Of a DNA stretch of 64,000 nucleotides, positions 45,837 through 56,180 are shown piece after piece; the stretch's first letter is position 1, and every line of letters starts with the position of its first letter. The DNA comes from an uncultured Oceanospirillales bacterium (GTDB taxonomy: Bacteria > Pseudomonadota > Gammaproteobacteria > Xanthomonadales > SZUA-36). The notes beneath the pieces were generated by a model that had not been told where the DNA came from, did no database searches, and worked only from the letters and a program-made list of their open reading frames with translations. Where the stretch lies: assembly GCA_913055655.1 (NCBI GenBank), contig CAJXKA010000003.1, positions 64,501 through 128,500 on the forward strand, read 5' to 3'. Position numbers and translations under genes: made by a program.

Positions 45837-48026
45837 TCAATTCACCAGCGGACGGTCCTCGACGATGGTCGGCGATACGAAGATCAGCAGTTCACGCTTC
45901 TGCGTGCTGTTGGACCGACGCTTGAACAGGTTGCCGACACCCGGGATATCCGCCAGGTAAGGCACCTTGTCGGTCGACCGTGAGCGCTCGTCCTGGAAAA
46001 TACCGCCCAGCACCACCGTTTCGCCATTGTTCACCAGCACGCTGGTGCCCAACTCGCGGGTGTCGATGGAGGGCACAGAACCACCCCGTCCCGTTTCGAA
46101 GATCTCACCCACCGTGTCCTGCTTGACCGTCAGGTCCAGCTGCACACGGTTGTCAGGCGTAATCAGCGGGGTCACGCGAAGTTCCAGCACGGCTTCCTTG
46201 AACTGTACGGAACTCGCACCCGATGACGTCGCTTCCTCGTAGGGAATTTCCACACCCTGCTGGATAAACGCTTCGGCCTGGTTGGCGGTCACCACGCGTG
46301 GCGTGGAAATCACTTCACCCTCGCCCTCGGCTTCCAGCGCGGACAGTTCCAGGTCAATCAGGAAGTTGCCTGTCAGGAAAGACAGGCCCAGGGTGCCTGC
46401 GCCGCTGCCAGTCACCGGAAGGTTGACGTTATAGCGGTCCGGCACACCCGGAATGTCGATCAGGCCGTCATCCCGCGGGTTGGTGGCCGGGTTGATCAGG
46501 TCCGCCGCGTCGCCATCACCGCCGATGGCGAGAATGTTGCTGCCATCGTGCAGTGCGTTAACACCGAACCGGACACCCAGCTCATGGCTGAAGTCACTGG
46601 ATGCGATGACGATGCGCGACTCGATTTGCACCTGGCGCACCGGGCGGTCAAGTTCGGTCACCAGCGCCTGGATGGCTTCGATGCGATCCTGGGTGTCCGT
46701 GATCAACAGCGTATTGGTGCGTGGGTCGATGGATACGGAACCGCGCGGTGAAAGCAGGCCCGTGTCATCGCCACCCTGGCCCGGACCACCACCGGTCACC
46801 TGTGATGATTCCTCGATCAGGGCCTTCATCTGCTCAGCGGTGGCATAGCTGACACTCAGCATCGCCGTCACCAGCGGCTCCAGCTCACGACGGTCCTGCT
46901 GCGCCTGCAGCAGTTCCTGCTCGCGGGCCGCGATATCGGATGTCGGCGCAATCCAGATGACGTTGCCGTTCTCACGCTTGTCCAGGTTACGGGCATCAAG
47001 AATGATATCCAGCGCCTGGTCCCACGGCACATTGGTCAGGCGCAGCGTCAGGTTGCCGGACACGTTGTCGGCGACCACGATGTTCAGGTCCGAGACGTCG
47101 GCGATCAGCTGCAGCACCGAACGCACCGGGATATCCTGGAAATTGAAGGTGACACGCGCACCCTGGTACTCCCGCTCTTCGTAGAGCTGGACTTCCTGGG
47201 GACCGGATTGCTGCAGCGGCTCAACCTTCTGCACCTCGATGATCACGTCATTGCCGGACTGGTAGGCCAGGTGCTCGTAGACACCCGCGACCATCATTTC
47301 CAGGCGCACGGACTCGTTGCGCTGGCTGACGTCGATGATCTGTACCGGTGTGGCGAAGTCGACCACGTCAAGCACCTGGTTCAGGTTATCCGGAAGTTCG
47401 GCGTTGAAAATCTCTACATTCAGTGTGCCCGCGCCGGCATTGACCGCGACGCTGGCACCTTCGCCGTCCAGGCCGACAATCACGCGGCTCTGGCCGTCTT
47501 CGCCGCGGCGGAAGTCGATGGCTTCGACTTCATAGCTACCCAGTGTGCGGCGTGCTTCACTCGAGGCGGCGGCCACCTGCCCGTTGGCCACGGTCAGCGT
47601 GACCTGCCCGTCGGACGTCGAGTAATCGAACTCGGCGGAGCGGGTCAGTTCGACCAGGACACGGGTTCGCCCACCGGCGGAAAGCGTGGAATAAGACGAC
47701 ACGTAGCCGGTATTGACCGGCACCGGCGTTGATTCGACATTGCTGGTGGTATCGGCCATGTCGAGCACGATGCGTGCCGGGCTGTCGGTCGCGAAGACAC
47801 TGACCGCGGGCTCCCCACCCGATGTCTGCAGCGTGATGATGACGGCACCGTCAGCGGTTGTGCTGTGATCCGTCGACACCACCTGGGTTTGCGCCCAGGC
47901 CGATGTCGCGAACAACGCCAGTGCCAGGCACCAGGCGGTGCGGTAACCGGTCTTGATCGTGCTCATGGTCCTTCCCCACATGTCGGTCGGCGTTTTTCCT
48001 GCCGTGATCCTGTTGTTGATGGTCAT
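45837..48026 (-). CDS. pilQ: Type IV pilus secretin
   Basis: About 729 aa from ATG 48026 (GAGG nine bases upstream); a start further inside, near MSTIKTGYRTAWC, would also give a normal signal peptide (LALALFATSAWA). Two N-terminal AMIN-type domains are followed by the N0/N1 secretin domains (VTFNFQDIPVRSVLQLIADV, TNVPWDQALDIILDARNLDK) and the secretin channel (QVQIESRIVIASSDF, STPRVVTANQAEAFIQQGVE, VVLGGIFQDERSRSTDKVPY). It forms the outer-membrane pore through which the pilus passes. Last gene of pilMNOPQ. Confidence 0.95.
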   Translation of the reverse strand: MTINNRITAGKTPTDMWGRTMSTIKTGYRTAWCLALALFATSAWAQTQVVSTDHSTTADGAVIITLQTSGGEPAVSVFATDSPARIVLDMADTTSNVESTPVPVNTGYVSSYSTLSAGGRTRVLVELTRSAEFDYSTSDGQVTLTVANGQVAAASSEARRTLGSYEVEAIDFRRGEDGQSRVIVGLDGEGASVAVNAGAGTLNVEIFNAELPDNLNQVLDVVDFATPVQIIDVSQRNESVRLEMMVAGVYEHLAYQSGNDVIIEVQKVEPLQQSGPQEVQLYEEREYQGARVTFNFQDIPVRSVLQLIADVSDLNIVVADNVSGNLTLRLTNVPWDQALDIILDARNLDKRENGNVIWIAPTSDIAAREQELLQAQQDRRELEPLVTAMLSVSYATAEQMKALIEESSQVTGGGPGQGGDDTGLLSPRGSVSIDPRTNTLLITDTQDRIEAIQALVTELDRPVRQVQIESRIVIASSDFSHELGVRFGVNALHDGSNILAIGGDGDAADLINPATNPRDDGLIDIPGVPDRYNVNLPVTGSGAGTLGLSFLTGNFLIDLELSALEAEGEGEVISTPRVVTANQAEAFIQQGVEIPYEEATSSGASSVQFKEAVLELRVTPLITPDNRVQLDLTVKQDTVGEIFETGRGGSVPSIDTRELGTSVLVNNGETVVLGGIFQDERSRSTDKVPYLADIPGVGNLFKRRSNSTQKRELLIFVSPTIVEDRPLVN

Positions 48027-48074
48027 TGCATTACCCTCATTGCGGGCCACGCGTCTTCAGCGCTTCCCTGCTGT

Positions 48075-48617
48075 TCAGTTCCCGTCGAGCGCGATCGATG
48101 CCTCACGCACCAGCCAGCCGCCGTTTCCGTTCGGAATGAATTCCGACAGGTCGATTTCCGGTTCCATGATCGTCGTGATCTGGCCGTGGTTCTTGCCCAT
48201 GTAGTCACCCACGGTGACCCGGTGAACCACGCCGTCCGGATCGCGCACCAGTCCCCAGTACGCATCATCCTGGCTGAAGGTGCCCACCATGGTGAGCGTG
48301 TCCAGTTCGAATCGCTCCAGGTATTCTTTCGGCCGGTCGAAATCCGGTTTCGGCCCGGTCGCATCGCCCTCGCCGACCTGCTCAGCATCATTGCCCTGGC
48401 TGGTCGATGAACGGAACGGGTCGCGTCCATCCGTCCCTTCGTAAGCGTAAGGCTTGTAGGTTTTCACCGGCGGAATCGGCGGAATCGGCTGTGCCGGGCG
48501 CGCCTTGACCTCGGCAATGTACTGGTCGAGTTCACGCATATCCTGGTTACACGAGGCCAGCACCGTCACGGCAACGGACATCAGGAGTGCACGGGTCATG
48601 AATGTAGTCGACTTCAT
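48075..48617 (-). CDS. pilP: Type IV pilus alignment lipoprotein
   Basis: 180 aa. Lipobox VLASC with Cys23, then a Pro-rich linker (ARPAQPIPPIPPVKTYKPY) and the small beta domain of PilP (GRDPFRS; TLTMVGTFSQ; VTVGDYMGKNHGQITTI). It links the inner-membrane PilMNO complex to the PilQ secretin. It overlaps pilO by four bases and is 49 bases from pilQ. Confidence 0.93.
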   Translation of the reverse strand: MKSTTFMTRALLMSVAVTVLASCNQDMRELDQYIAEVKARPAQPIPPIPPVKTYKPYAYEGTDGRDPFRSSTSQGNDAEQVGEGDATGPKPDFDRPKEYLERFELDTLTMVGTFSQDDAYWGLVRDPDGVVHRVTVGDYMGKNHGQITTIMEPEIDLSEFIPNGNGGWLVREASIALDGN

Positions 48618-49246
48618 GGCGTGGACCCCGCTTGTGACTGCTGGCTGACTTCGTTCTCATCGAGGTAGCGGTAGGTCTTCACCTGGCCTTCCAGGATAAG
48701 GCGCCCCTCGGCCGCCGGAGAACCGGATGCCCGGCGCAATGAAACATTGTGCATGGTCAGGATGACGACCCGGGGTAATGCGGCAACGCCACTGACAAAC
48801 TCGCCGAACTCGTGGTAATTGCCCATCATCCGGATCGAGATGGGACGCTCGGCGTAGAAATCCTGCTGAACCTCGGCAAGGGGCTCGAAGAGCTGGACAT
48901 CAATGCCGGCCGCGAGTGCGGTCTGGGAAATGTCCACCAGCAGCTTGTCCATCTCGGTCTTGCCGGGCAGCTGCCTGAACATGGTTTCCAGCAGTTCCTG
49001 CATTTCCTCGAGCTGCTGCTCGTAGTCCGGCAGGTTCGCCGCCTTGCGCTGCTTTTCCTCGAAGTCGGAACGCAGCGCGAACTCCTGCTGCTGGACCCGC
49101 TCGAGCGTTTCGGTCTTCTCCTTGACCAGGAGAAAGTAGCCGGCCACCAGCAGGACCACCAGGATCAGTACGAGCAGGAAAGCCCGCACCGCCGGTGTCG
49201 CGCTGCCGATGTCCGAGAAATCAGTATTGCGAAGATCGTCCAGCAT
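48614..49246 (-). CDS. pilO: Type IV pilus assembly protein
   Basis: 210 aa. One N-terminal helix (AFLLVLILVVLLVAGYFLLV), a coiled-coil stretch (EKTETLERVQQQEFALRSDF) and the ferredoxin-like domain with GNYHEFGEFVSGVAALPRVV. It pairs with PilN in the periplasm and joins the platform to PilP. Its ATG abuts the pilN stop with a one-base overlap. Confidence 0.93.
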   Translation of the reverse strand: MLDDLRNTDFSDIGSATPAVRAFLLVLILVVLLVAGYFLLVKEKTETLERVQQQEFALRSDFEEKQRKAANLPDYEQQLEEMQELLETMFRQLPGKTEMDKLLVDISQTALAAGIDVQLFEPLAEVQQDFYAERPISIRMMGNYHEFGEFVSGVAALPRVVILTMHNVSLRRASGSPAAEGRLILEGQVKTYRYLDENEVSQQSQAGSTP

Positions 49247-49842
49247 TATTGCGCCCCCCCGGTGACGGCGCCGGGCGCCACGTCTTCTTCTTCAGCGATG
49301 GGCCGCAGTTTTACGCGGATCTGGAAATCATACGGTTCGACCGAGTTCTCCGGCCGGTCGGCCGCCCGGACGATCGACAGGTCCGGTTCAACGAACAGGT
49401 CGTTATCGGCCAGCGATTGCAGGTAGGCGGACACGCGGGCGTTCGACTGGCTGGTGCCGGACAGCGACACCGCCATGCCCTGCTGGGCGATGGTGTTCAG
49501 CGTAATGCCCACGGGGATGGTTTTCGCCAGCTGGTCCAGCAGCTCCACGGTCAGTGAACGACTGGCCTGCAGGCGCTCAATAATGCGCTTGCGCGACAGT
49601 AACCGGGCCCGGGTCTGTTCCAGCTGTTCGATTTTCCGGATCTGGCTTTCCAGCCGCGTGATTTCCGCCTGGATGGTGCGGTTGCGCATTTCCTGGTGCG
49701 CAATCTGCTGGTCGAAAAACATGCCGACGATAAACACCAGGACCACGCCCAGGATTGCCGTCATCAGCGCCGAAACCATGAACTTCTTCTGGCGCTCCCT
49801 GCGCTGCTCCTCGCGCCAGGGTAAGAGATTGATTCTTGCCAT
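49246..49842 (-). CDS. pilN: Type IV pilus assembly protein
   Basis: 198 aa. The cytoplasmic tail MARINLLPWREEQRRERQKK is the conserved PilM-binding motif (INLLPWR). Then come one helix (ALMTAILGVVLVFIVGMFF), a coiled coil (EITRLESQIRKIEQLEQTRA) and a periplasmic ferredoxin-like domain. The stop shares a base with the pilO start and the start shares a base with the pilM stop. Confidence 0.94.
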   Translation of the reverse strand: MARINLLPWREEQRRERQKKFMVSALMTAILGVVLVFIVGMFFDQQIAHQEMRNRTIQAEITRLESQIRKIEQLEQTRARLLSRKRIIERLQASRSLTVELLDQLAKTIPVGITLNTIAQQGMAVSLSGTSQSNARVSAYLQSLADNDLFVEPDLSIVRAADRPENSVEPYDFQIRVKLRPIAEEEDVAPGAVTGGAQ

Positions 49843-50900
49843 CAGTCAAACCCCCGCAGTGCCAGGCCAAGCGCCACCATCAGGTTGGGCGTATTGCGCT
49901 TCAGCGCCGATACCGCCACCGACGGCGCAATGTCCATCCCCGAAAGCGGGTCGGCCACGCGCGTGGTCAGGCCAAGTTCTTCCTGGACCATCGGCGCCAG
50001 ACCCTTCAGCGATGCGGTGCCGCCGGCCAGGTAAATGGTGCTGATGGGTGAGTATTCATTACTGGAAGCGAAAAACTGCAGCGCCCGGCTCACCTGGTGA
50101 ACGATATTCAGCTGGAACGGCTCCAGCACTTCGCTTTCGAAATCGTCCGGGCCGTCCTCGCCCCGTTCGAAGAAGCTGGCCTGCTCGGGCGTCATGTCGT
50201 AGCGCCGCATGGTCTCTTCCAGCAACTGGTGGCCACCGAAAGGATGTTCGCGCGTGTAGATGACGCGACCGCCCCGGATGACCAGCAGCGTGGTCAGGTC
50301 GCGGCCGATGTCGAAAATGCCGACCGCCTCGTTCTTGCTCAGGTGATCACGTTCGCGAATCAGTTCGAAGGCGTTGGCGATGGCGAATGCCTCGACGTCC
50401 ACCACCCGGGCCACCAGGCCGGCCGCTTCCAGCGCGTCCTGTCGGCTCTCGACGTTTTCGCTCTTGCTGGCCGCCAGCAGGATGTCCACCAGGTCCGGGT
50501 TACGCGCTGACGGGCCCAGGACATTGAAGTCCAGGCTCACTTCGTCAAGCGGGTAGGGGACGTACTGGTTGGCCTCGATCTGCACCTGGCTTTCGACGTC
50601 GGACTCGGCCAGGTCGGAGGGCAACGCGATGGTCTTGGTGAATACGGCGGGGCCGGATACGGCAATGGCGCAGACCTTGGTCCGCGACCCGGAATTGCGC
50701 ACGGCGCGTTCAATGGCGTTGGAAATTGCCTCGATGTCCTGGACGGACTTGTCGACAACAACGCCTTCCCGCAGCGGTTCCATGCCGAAGTGCTCGACAC
50801 GGTAGCCACCCCCCGTTTCCGACAGCTGAAGGGCGCGAACATAGGATGATCCGATGTCCAGCCCGATCACTGGCGCCTTTTTATTCCCGAACAGTTTCAA
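49842..50900 (-). CDS. pilM: Type IV pilus actin-like ATPase PilM
   Basis: 352 aa, standard length. Actin-fold phosphate loops are VIGLDIGSSYVRALQL (about 11-26) and AVGIFDIGRDLTTLLVI. The third conserved loop is IYLAGGTASLKGL. PilM is cytoplasmic and binds the PilN tail, connecting the motor to the alignment complex. First gene of the operon; its promoter must lie in the 336-base spacer shared with mrcA. Confidence 0.95.
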   Translation of the reverse strand: MKLFGNKKAPVIGLDIGSSYVRALQLSETGGGYRVEHFGMEPLREGVVVDKSVQDIEAISNAIERAVRNSGSRTKVCAIAVSGPAVFTKTIALPSDLAESDVESQVQIEANQYVPYPLDEVSLDFNVLGPSARNPDLVDILLAASKSENVESRQDALEAAGLVARVVDVEAFAIANAFELIRERDHLSKNEAVGIFDIGRDLTTLLVIRGGRVIYTREHPFGGHQLLEETMRRYDMTPEQASFFERGEDGPDDFESEVLEPFQLNIVHQVSRALQFFASSNEYSPISTIYLAGGTASLKGLAPMVQEELGLTTRVADPLSGMDIAPSVAVSALKRNTPNLMVALGLALRGFD

Positions 50901-51236
50901 CGTTTTAGTCCCTTAATTGTTTGCCATAAGGCTTATTACCCAATGGCTTATTGAAACTTTCTTAATTCGTTTTTAACAGAAAGCCCCAACTTTCTCAACG
51001 CCCGGACACGCCTACCTGGCGCAGGACCGGCCATATTACGGGCGTGGTTCCGCGCTACGGAACCTGGCGCCGTCATGGAGTCTAAGGATGTGTTCAGGTG
51101 AGCAGCACACGATATCCCCCATGACATCCTTATCCCTCGACTGTGCCCGTTTCGACTGTCATCTCCGTGCCCCAGAAGGCACAATGACCACGTGAACATC
51201 CTGTTCAACGCGTCTCTAGCATAGCAGGTTAACGGA
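50901..51236. other. Divergent pilM / mrcA spacer without a gene
   Basis: 336 bases that must hold the promoters of both operons. The left 80 bases next to pilM are AT-rich. TAAGGATGT (51083-51091) and ACATCCTTA (51124-51132) form a 9-bp inverted repeat with a 32-base gap. I see no coding frame of credible composition, no terminator and no RNA gene. Confidence 0.6.
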
Positions 51237-53804
51237 TTGAAGAAACTATTGAAATGGATTTTTAGGCTCGGGGTGCTCGGGATCGTGCTCGGCGCGATTA
51301 CCGTCGCGGCGGTTTACTACACGATCGCACCCACCCTGCCGGACGTGGAAACCCTGCGCGACGTCCGCCTGCAGGTGCCGTTACGGGTGTACTCGTCCGA
51401 CGGCAAGCTGATCAATGTCTTCGGCGAGAAGCGCCGTATACCGGTTCGGATCGAGAATGTGCCGGACCACCTCAAACATGCGTTTATCGCCGGCGAGGAC
51501 GCTCGTTTCTATGAGCACCCCGGCGTTGACTACCAGGGCCTGACCCGCGCCGCCTGGACACTGGCGACGACCGGCGAGAAGTCCATCGGCGGCAGCACCA
51601 TCACCCAGATGCTGGCACGCAATTTTTTCCTGACCCTGGAGAAAACCTTCACGCGCAAGACCAAGGAAATTTTCCTGGCGCTGAAGATTGAGCGCGAGTT
51701 CACGAAGGACGAAATTCTCGAGCTGTTCCTGAACAAGATCCTGCTGGGCCACCGCGCTTACGGCGTGGGCGCCGCGGCGGATGTCTACTATGGCAAAACC
51801 CTGGACCAGCTGACGCTGGCGCAGTCGGCAATGATCGCGGCGCTGCCCAAGGCGCCGTCGCGGATCAACCCGATCACCTCGCCCGAGCGTGCGCTGGAAC
51901 GCCGCAACTACGTGCTCTCACGAATGCTTGACCTGGGTTATATCAGCCAGGCGGAACACGACCAGGCCGTGGCCGAACAGGACAACGCGTTCTACCACGG
52001 TGCCACGACCGAGGTGAGCGCACCGTACCTGGCCGAGATGGTTCGCGCCGAGGTCTACGACCGGATGGGCGAGGATGCCTATACCGGTGGTTACCGTGTG
52101 TTCACGACCGTCGACTCGCGCCTGCAAAGCGCCGCGAATGCCGCCGTCCGCGCCGGTCTGGAAGAGTACGACCACCGCCACGGCTACCGGGGACCCGAAG
52201 CGAAGATCGACCTGTCCACCGCCACCGGACCCGAGGCCTGGCAGGATGCACTTAGCCCTTACCGCGCGGTTGCCGGGCTTGTGCCGGCGCTGGTCACCGA
52301 GGCCGATGAGACATCCGCGCTGGTCTACCTGGACGACGGCCAGTCCGTGGCGCTGACGCTTGAGGACATGGCCTGGGCGAAGAAATTCATCAGCCGCGAC
52401 CGCTATGGCGTTGACCCCAAAACCGTCAGCGAAGTGGTCCAGCCGGGCGATATCGTGCGCGTTCGTCGCCAGGATGACGGCCGCTGGCAGCTGGGCCAGA
52501 TTCCCGACGCCGAGGCGGCACTCGTGTCGCTCAACCCCGACGATGGCGCCATCCGCGCGCTGGTCGGCGGCTATGATTTTTCGCGCAGCAAGTTCAACCG
52601 GATCACCCAGAGCGCCCGCCAGCCGGGGTCATCGTTCAAACCGTTTATCTACTCGGCGGCGCTTGAGCGCGGCTTCACCACCGCGAGCCTGATCAACGAT
52701 GCGCCCATTGTCTACGAAGACACGGAACTGGAGCGGACCTGGAAACCGCAGAACTTCAGTGAGCAGTTCTATGGCCCGACGCGGTTGCGCGAGGCCATGG
52801 TGAACTCGCGCAACCTGGTTTCCATCCGCCTGCTGCGGGACATCGGCATTCCCTTCGCGCGCGAGTACATCAGCCAGTTCGGATTCGATATCAGTTCATT
52901 GCCGCCGAACCTGCCGATGGCGCTGGGCAGCGCCGACCTGCCGCCGCTCGCCATGGCGCGGGGCTACGCGGTGTTCGCCAACGGCGGTTACCGCATCGAC
53001 CCGTGGTTCGTGAACACCATTGAAGACGCCGACGGCCGCGTCATCTACCGCGCCAACCCGCCTCGCGTCTGCCCGGACTGCGACCAGGCATTGACCGACC
53101 CCGTGCCGATTGGGTTCGCCAGCGCCGGGCCGGACATGACGGACGAAGCCGGCGTCGACCCCGATGGCGACGGCGAGGGCGCCGGGGAAGCCCCGGCGCC
53201 AATACCGGATTACCGGCCGCTGGAAGCCCGCGTGGCCGGCGCGGACGACCTGGAGGATGACCTCGCGCCCGAGGCCTGGCCCGAGGTGCCGGATAACCTG
53301 CCCGTCGAAGCGGCGCCGCGCGCGATCTCCGAGCAGAACGCCTACCTGGTGCGCTCGATGATGGCCGACGTGATTCGCCGCGGCACCGGCAAGCAGGCCA
53401 TGGAACTGGGTCGTAACGACCTGGCCGGCAAGACCGGCACCACCAATGACCAGCGCGACGCCTGGTTCTCCGGCTACAACAGCGCCCTGGTGACCACGGT
53501 CTGGGTCGGATTCGATGACCACGACCCCCTGGGCCGCGCCGAGGTGGGTGGCCGCGCAGCGCTGCCCATCTGGATCGATTACACGCGCGTGGCGCTGGAC
53601 GGCGTGCCGGATGAACCGGCGCCACTGCCGCCCGGCCTGGTCCAGGCGAAGATCAACCCGGACACCGGATTGCTCGCGGCACTTGAAAGTCCGGGTGGAA
53701 TCATGGAAGTATTCGAGGCAGGGCATCTTCCCGAAATGGAAGATCACCAGCAAGGAGTCCGACAGGATGCCGCGCAGGAAGAAGACCCGTACGACATCTA
53801 TTAA
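51237..53804 (+). CDS. mrcA: Penicillin-binding protein 1A
   Basis: 855 aa. TTG start; no in-frame ATG precedes the membrane anchor (GVLGIVLGAITVAAVYYTI). The glycosyltransferase domain has EDARFYEHPGVDYQGLTRA and GGSTITQMLARNFFLT. The transpeptidase active-site Ser465 is in SSFK (465-468), SRN is at 524-526 and KTGT begins at Lys732. It polymerises and cross-links peptidoglycan in the periplasm. Between about 610 and 700, an acidic Asp/Glu/Ala/Pro-rich stretch (VDPDGDGEGAGEAPAPI) is inserted before the last transpeptidase motif; see findings. Confidence 0.95.
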   Translation: MKKLLKWIFRLGVLGIVLGAITVAAVYYTIAPTLPDVETLRDVRLQVPLRVYSSDGKLINVFGEKRRIPVRIENVPDHLKHAFIAGEDARFYEHPGVDYQGLTRAAWTLATTGEKSIGGSTITQMLARNFFLTLEKTFTRKTKEIFLALKIEREFTKDEILELFLNKILLGHRAYGVGAAADVYYGKTLDQLTLAQSAMIAALPKAPSRINPITSPERALERRNYVLSRMLDLGYISQAEHDQAVAEQDNAFYHGATTEVSAPYLAEMVRAEVYDRMGEDAYTGGYRVFTTVDSRLQSAANAAVRAGLEEYDHRHGYRGPEAKIDLSTATGPEAWQDALSPYRAVAGLVPALVTEADETSALVYLDDGQSVALTLEDMAWAKKFISRDRYGVDPKTVSEVVQPGDIVRVRRQDDGRWQLGQIPDAEAALVSLNPDDGAIRALVGGYDFSRSKFNRITQSARQPGSSFKPFIYSAALERGFTTASLINDAPIVYEDTELERTWKPQNFSEQFYGPTRLREAMVNSRNLVSIRLLRDIGIPFAREYISQFGFDISSLPPNLPMALGSADLPPLAMARGYAVFANGGYRIDPWFVNTIEDADGRVIYRANPPRVCPDCDQALTDPVPIGFASAGPDMTDEAGVDPDGDGEGAGEAPAPIPDYRPLEARVAGADDLEDDLAPEAWPEVPDNLPVEAAPRAISEQNAYLVRSMMADVIRRGTGKQAMELGRNDLAGKTGTTNDQRDAWFSGYNSALVTTVWVGFDDHDPLGRAEVGGRAALPIWIDYTRVALDGVPDEPAPLPPGLVQAKINPDTGLLAALESPGGIMEVFEAGHLPEMEDHQQGVRQDAAQEEDPYDIY

Positions 53805-54435
53805 CCGCCAGGATCCCGGCGGTACCCGCGTCTCCCGCAGCATGCGCAAGCTGCAGATGCTCCGCCGCGACGTCGCCCTCGAGGCCGCACGCATCATGGC
53901 CACCGAGGGCCAGCACAACTTCAAGGCCGCGAAACTCAAGGCCGCCGAACGCATCGGCATCAACCCACGCGTCGCCCTTCCCAGCAACCTCGAGATCGAG
54001 GAAGCATTACGCGCCTACCAGGGTTTTTACGGCGGCGACGCCCATTCCCAGAACCTGGAGGATCTCCGGTCCACGGCCGTGGACGTCATGCGTGCGCTGG
54101 AAATCTACCGCCCCCGGCTGGTCGGGCCCGTGCTCGACGGCACCGCGGACGCGCACTCGCGCATTTCACTGCAGTTGTTCAACGACCCGCCGGACATGGT
54201 GATGCTGTACCTGCTGGAGCGGAACATTCCCTTCCACCAGGAACAGCGCCGCATCCGCTGGCACGATGGCAGCTTTCGCGACGTGGAATTGCTGGTGACG
54301 GAATTCGAGGGTGCGTCGGTGGAACTGGCGCTGTTCGGCACCGTGGACCTGCGCCAGGCGCCGCCGAGCCCCGTGGACGGGAAGCCACAAAAACGGGCCG
54401 GGCTGCCGGAAGTGGAAGGTCTGCTGGCGGCCTGA
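53767..54435 (+). CDS. Conserved hypothetical protein
   Basis: 222 aa from ATG 53767, with AAGGAG nine bases upstream. It overlaps the mrcA 3' end by 38 bases in another frame. The N-terminus is basic (MPRRKKTRTTSINR). The segment LRRDVALEAARIMATEGQHN followed by FKAAKLKAAERIGI is well-ordered helix and looks conserved. The C-terminal half (ADAHSRISLQLFNDPPDMVM, RNIPFHQEQRRIRW) reads as an alpha/beta domain. No catalytic motif recognised. Coupled to mrcA by overlap, so a role in cell-wall growth is conceivable but unproven. Confidence 0.75.
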   Translation: MPRRKKTRTTSINRQDPGGTRVSRSMRKLQMLRRDVALEAARIMATEGQHNFKAAKLKAAERIGINPRVALPSNLEIEEALRAYQGFYGGDAHSQNLEDLRSTAVDVMRALEIYRPRLVGPVLDGTADAHSRISLQLFNDPPDMVMLYLLERNIPFHQEQRRIRWHDGSFRDVELLVTEFEGASVELALFGTVDLRQAPPSPVDGKPQKRAGLPEVEGLLAA

Positions 54436-54486
54436 GCGTCGTGCCCGGGCCGCCAACGGGTGGCGATCAGGTCGTGCCGGCGTGCC

Positions 54487-55776
<1,290 letters not shown>

Positions 55777-55797
55777 GGCCAACTCCTGCAATTAAAT

Positions 55798-55835
55798 TTA
55801 AAAAAGCCCGGCTGGCGGTGGCCATGCCGGGCTTT
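55798..55835 (-). terminator. Rho-independent terminator after rpmE2
   Basis: AAAGCCCGGC (55803-55812) pairs with GCCGGGCTTT (55826-55835), 10 bp, followed leftward by TTTTT(AA). It lies 15 bases past the rpmE2 stop and ends 22 bases before the gltA start. Confidence 0.88.
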
Positions 55836-55850
55836 CGGTCGTTCGGAACC

Positions 55851-56093
55851 TTACTTCTGGTACCGGCGCTTGAAGCGGTCGACACGACCGCCGGAATCGA
55901 GCACTTTGTGCTTGCCGGTGTAGAACGGGTGGGATGCACTGGAGATATCCACCTTGACCAGGGGGTACTCCTCGCCATCTTCCCACTTGATGGTTTCGTT
56001 GCTGTTCATCGTAGAGCGGGTCAGGAACGAGAAGTCCGAAGACACGTCCTGGAAGACCACCTTACGATATTCAGGGTGAATGCCAGCTTTCAT
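55851..56093 (-). CDS. rpmE2: Ribosomal protein L31 type B
   Basis: 80 aa. [20 protein letters not shown], then [20 protein letters not shown] and [15 protein letters not shown] match L31. The zinc Cys residues of the main form (CxxC) are absent, as in the zinc-free type B paralogue that is made under zinc starvation in several bacteria. A second, zinc-binding rpmE may be elsewhere. No Zur box was recognised upstream. Confidence 0.95.
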   Translation of the reverse strand: MKAGIHPEYRKVVFQDVSSDFSFLTRSTMNSNETIKWEDGEEYPLVKVDISSASHPFYTGKHKVLDSGGRVDRFKRRYQK

Positions 56094-56180
56094 GACGTCA
56101 TTCCTGCAATCGCGGGTTTCAGAGAGCCGGGCATATTAACGGCAAAACCCCTTTGACACAAGCATTTTCGCCACCCTGCC

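Noticed and set aside
51083..51132. Inverted repeat TAAGGATGT/ACATCCTTA as an operator
   Set aside because: The 32-base gap is too long for a usual dimer site and no regulator is nearby; only noted in the spacer entry.
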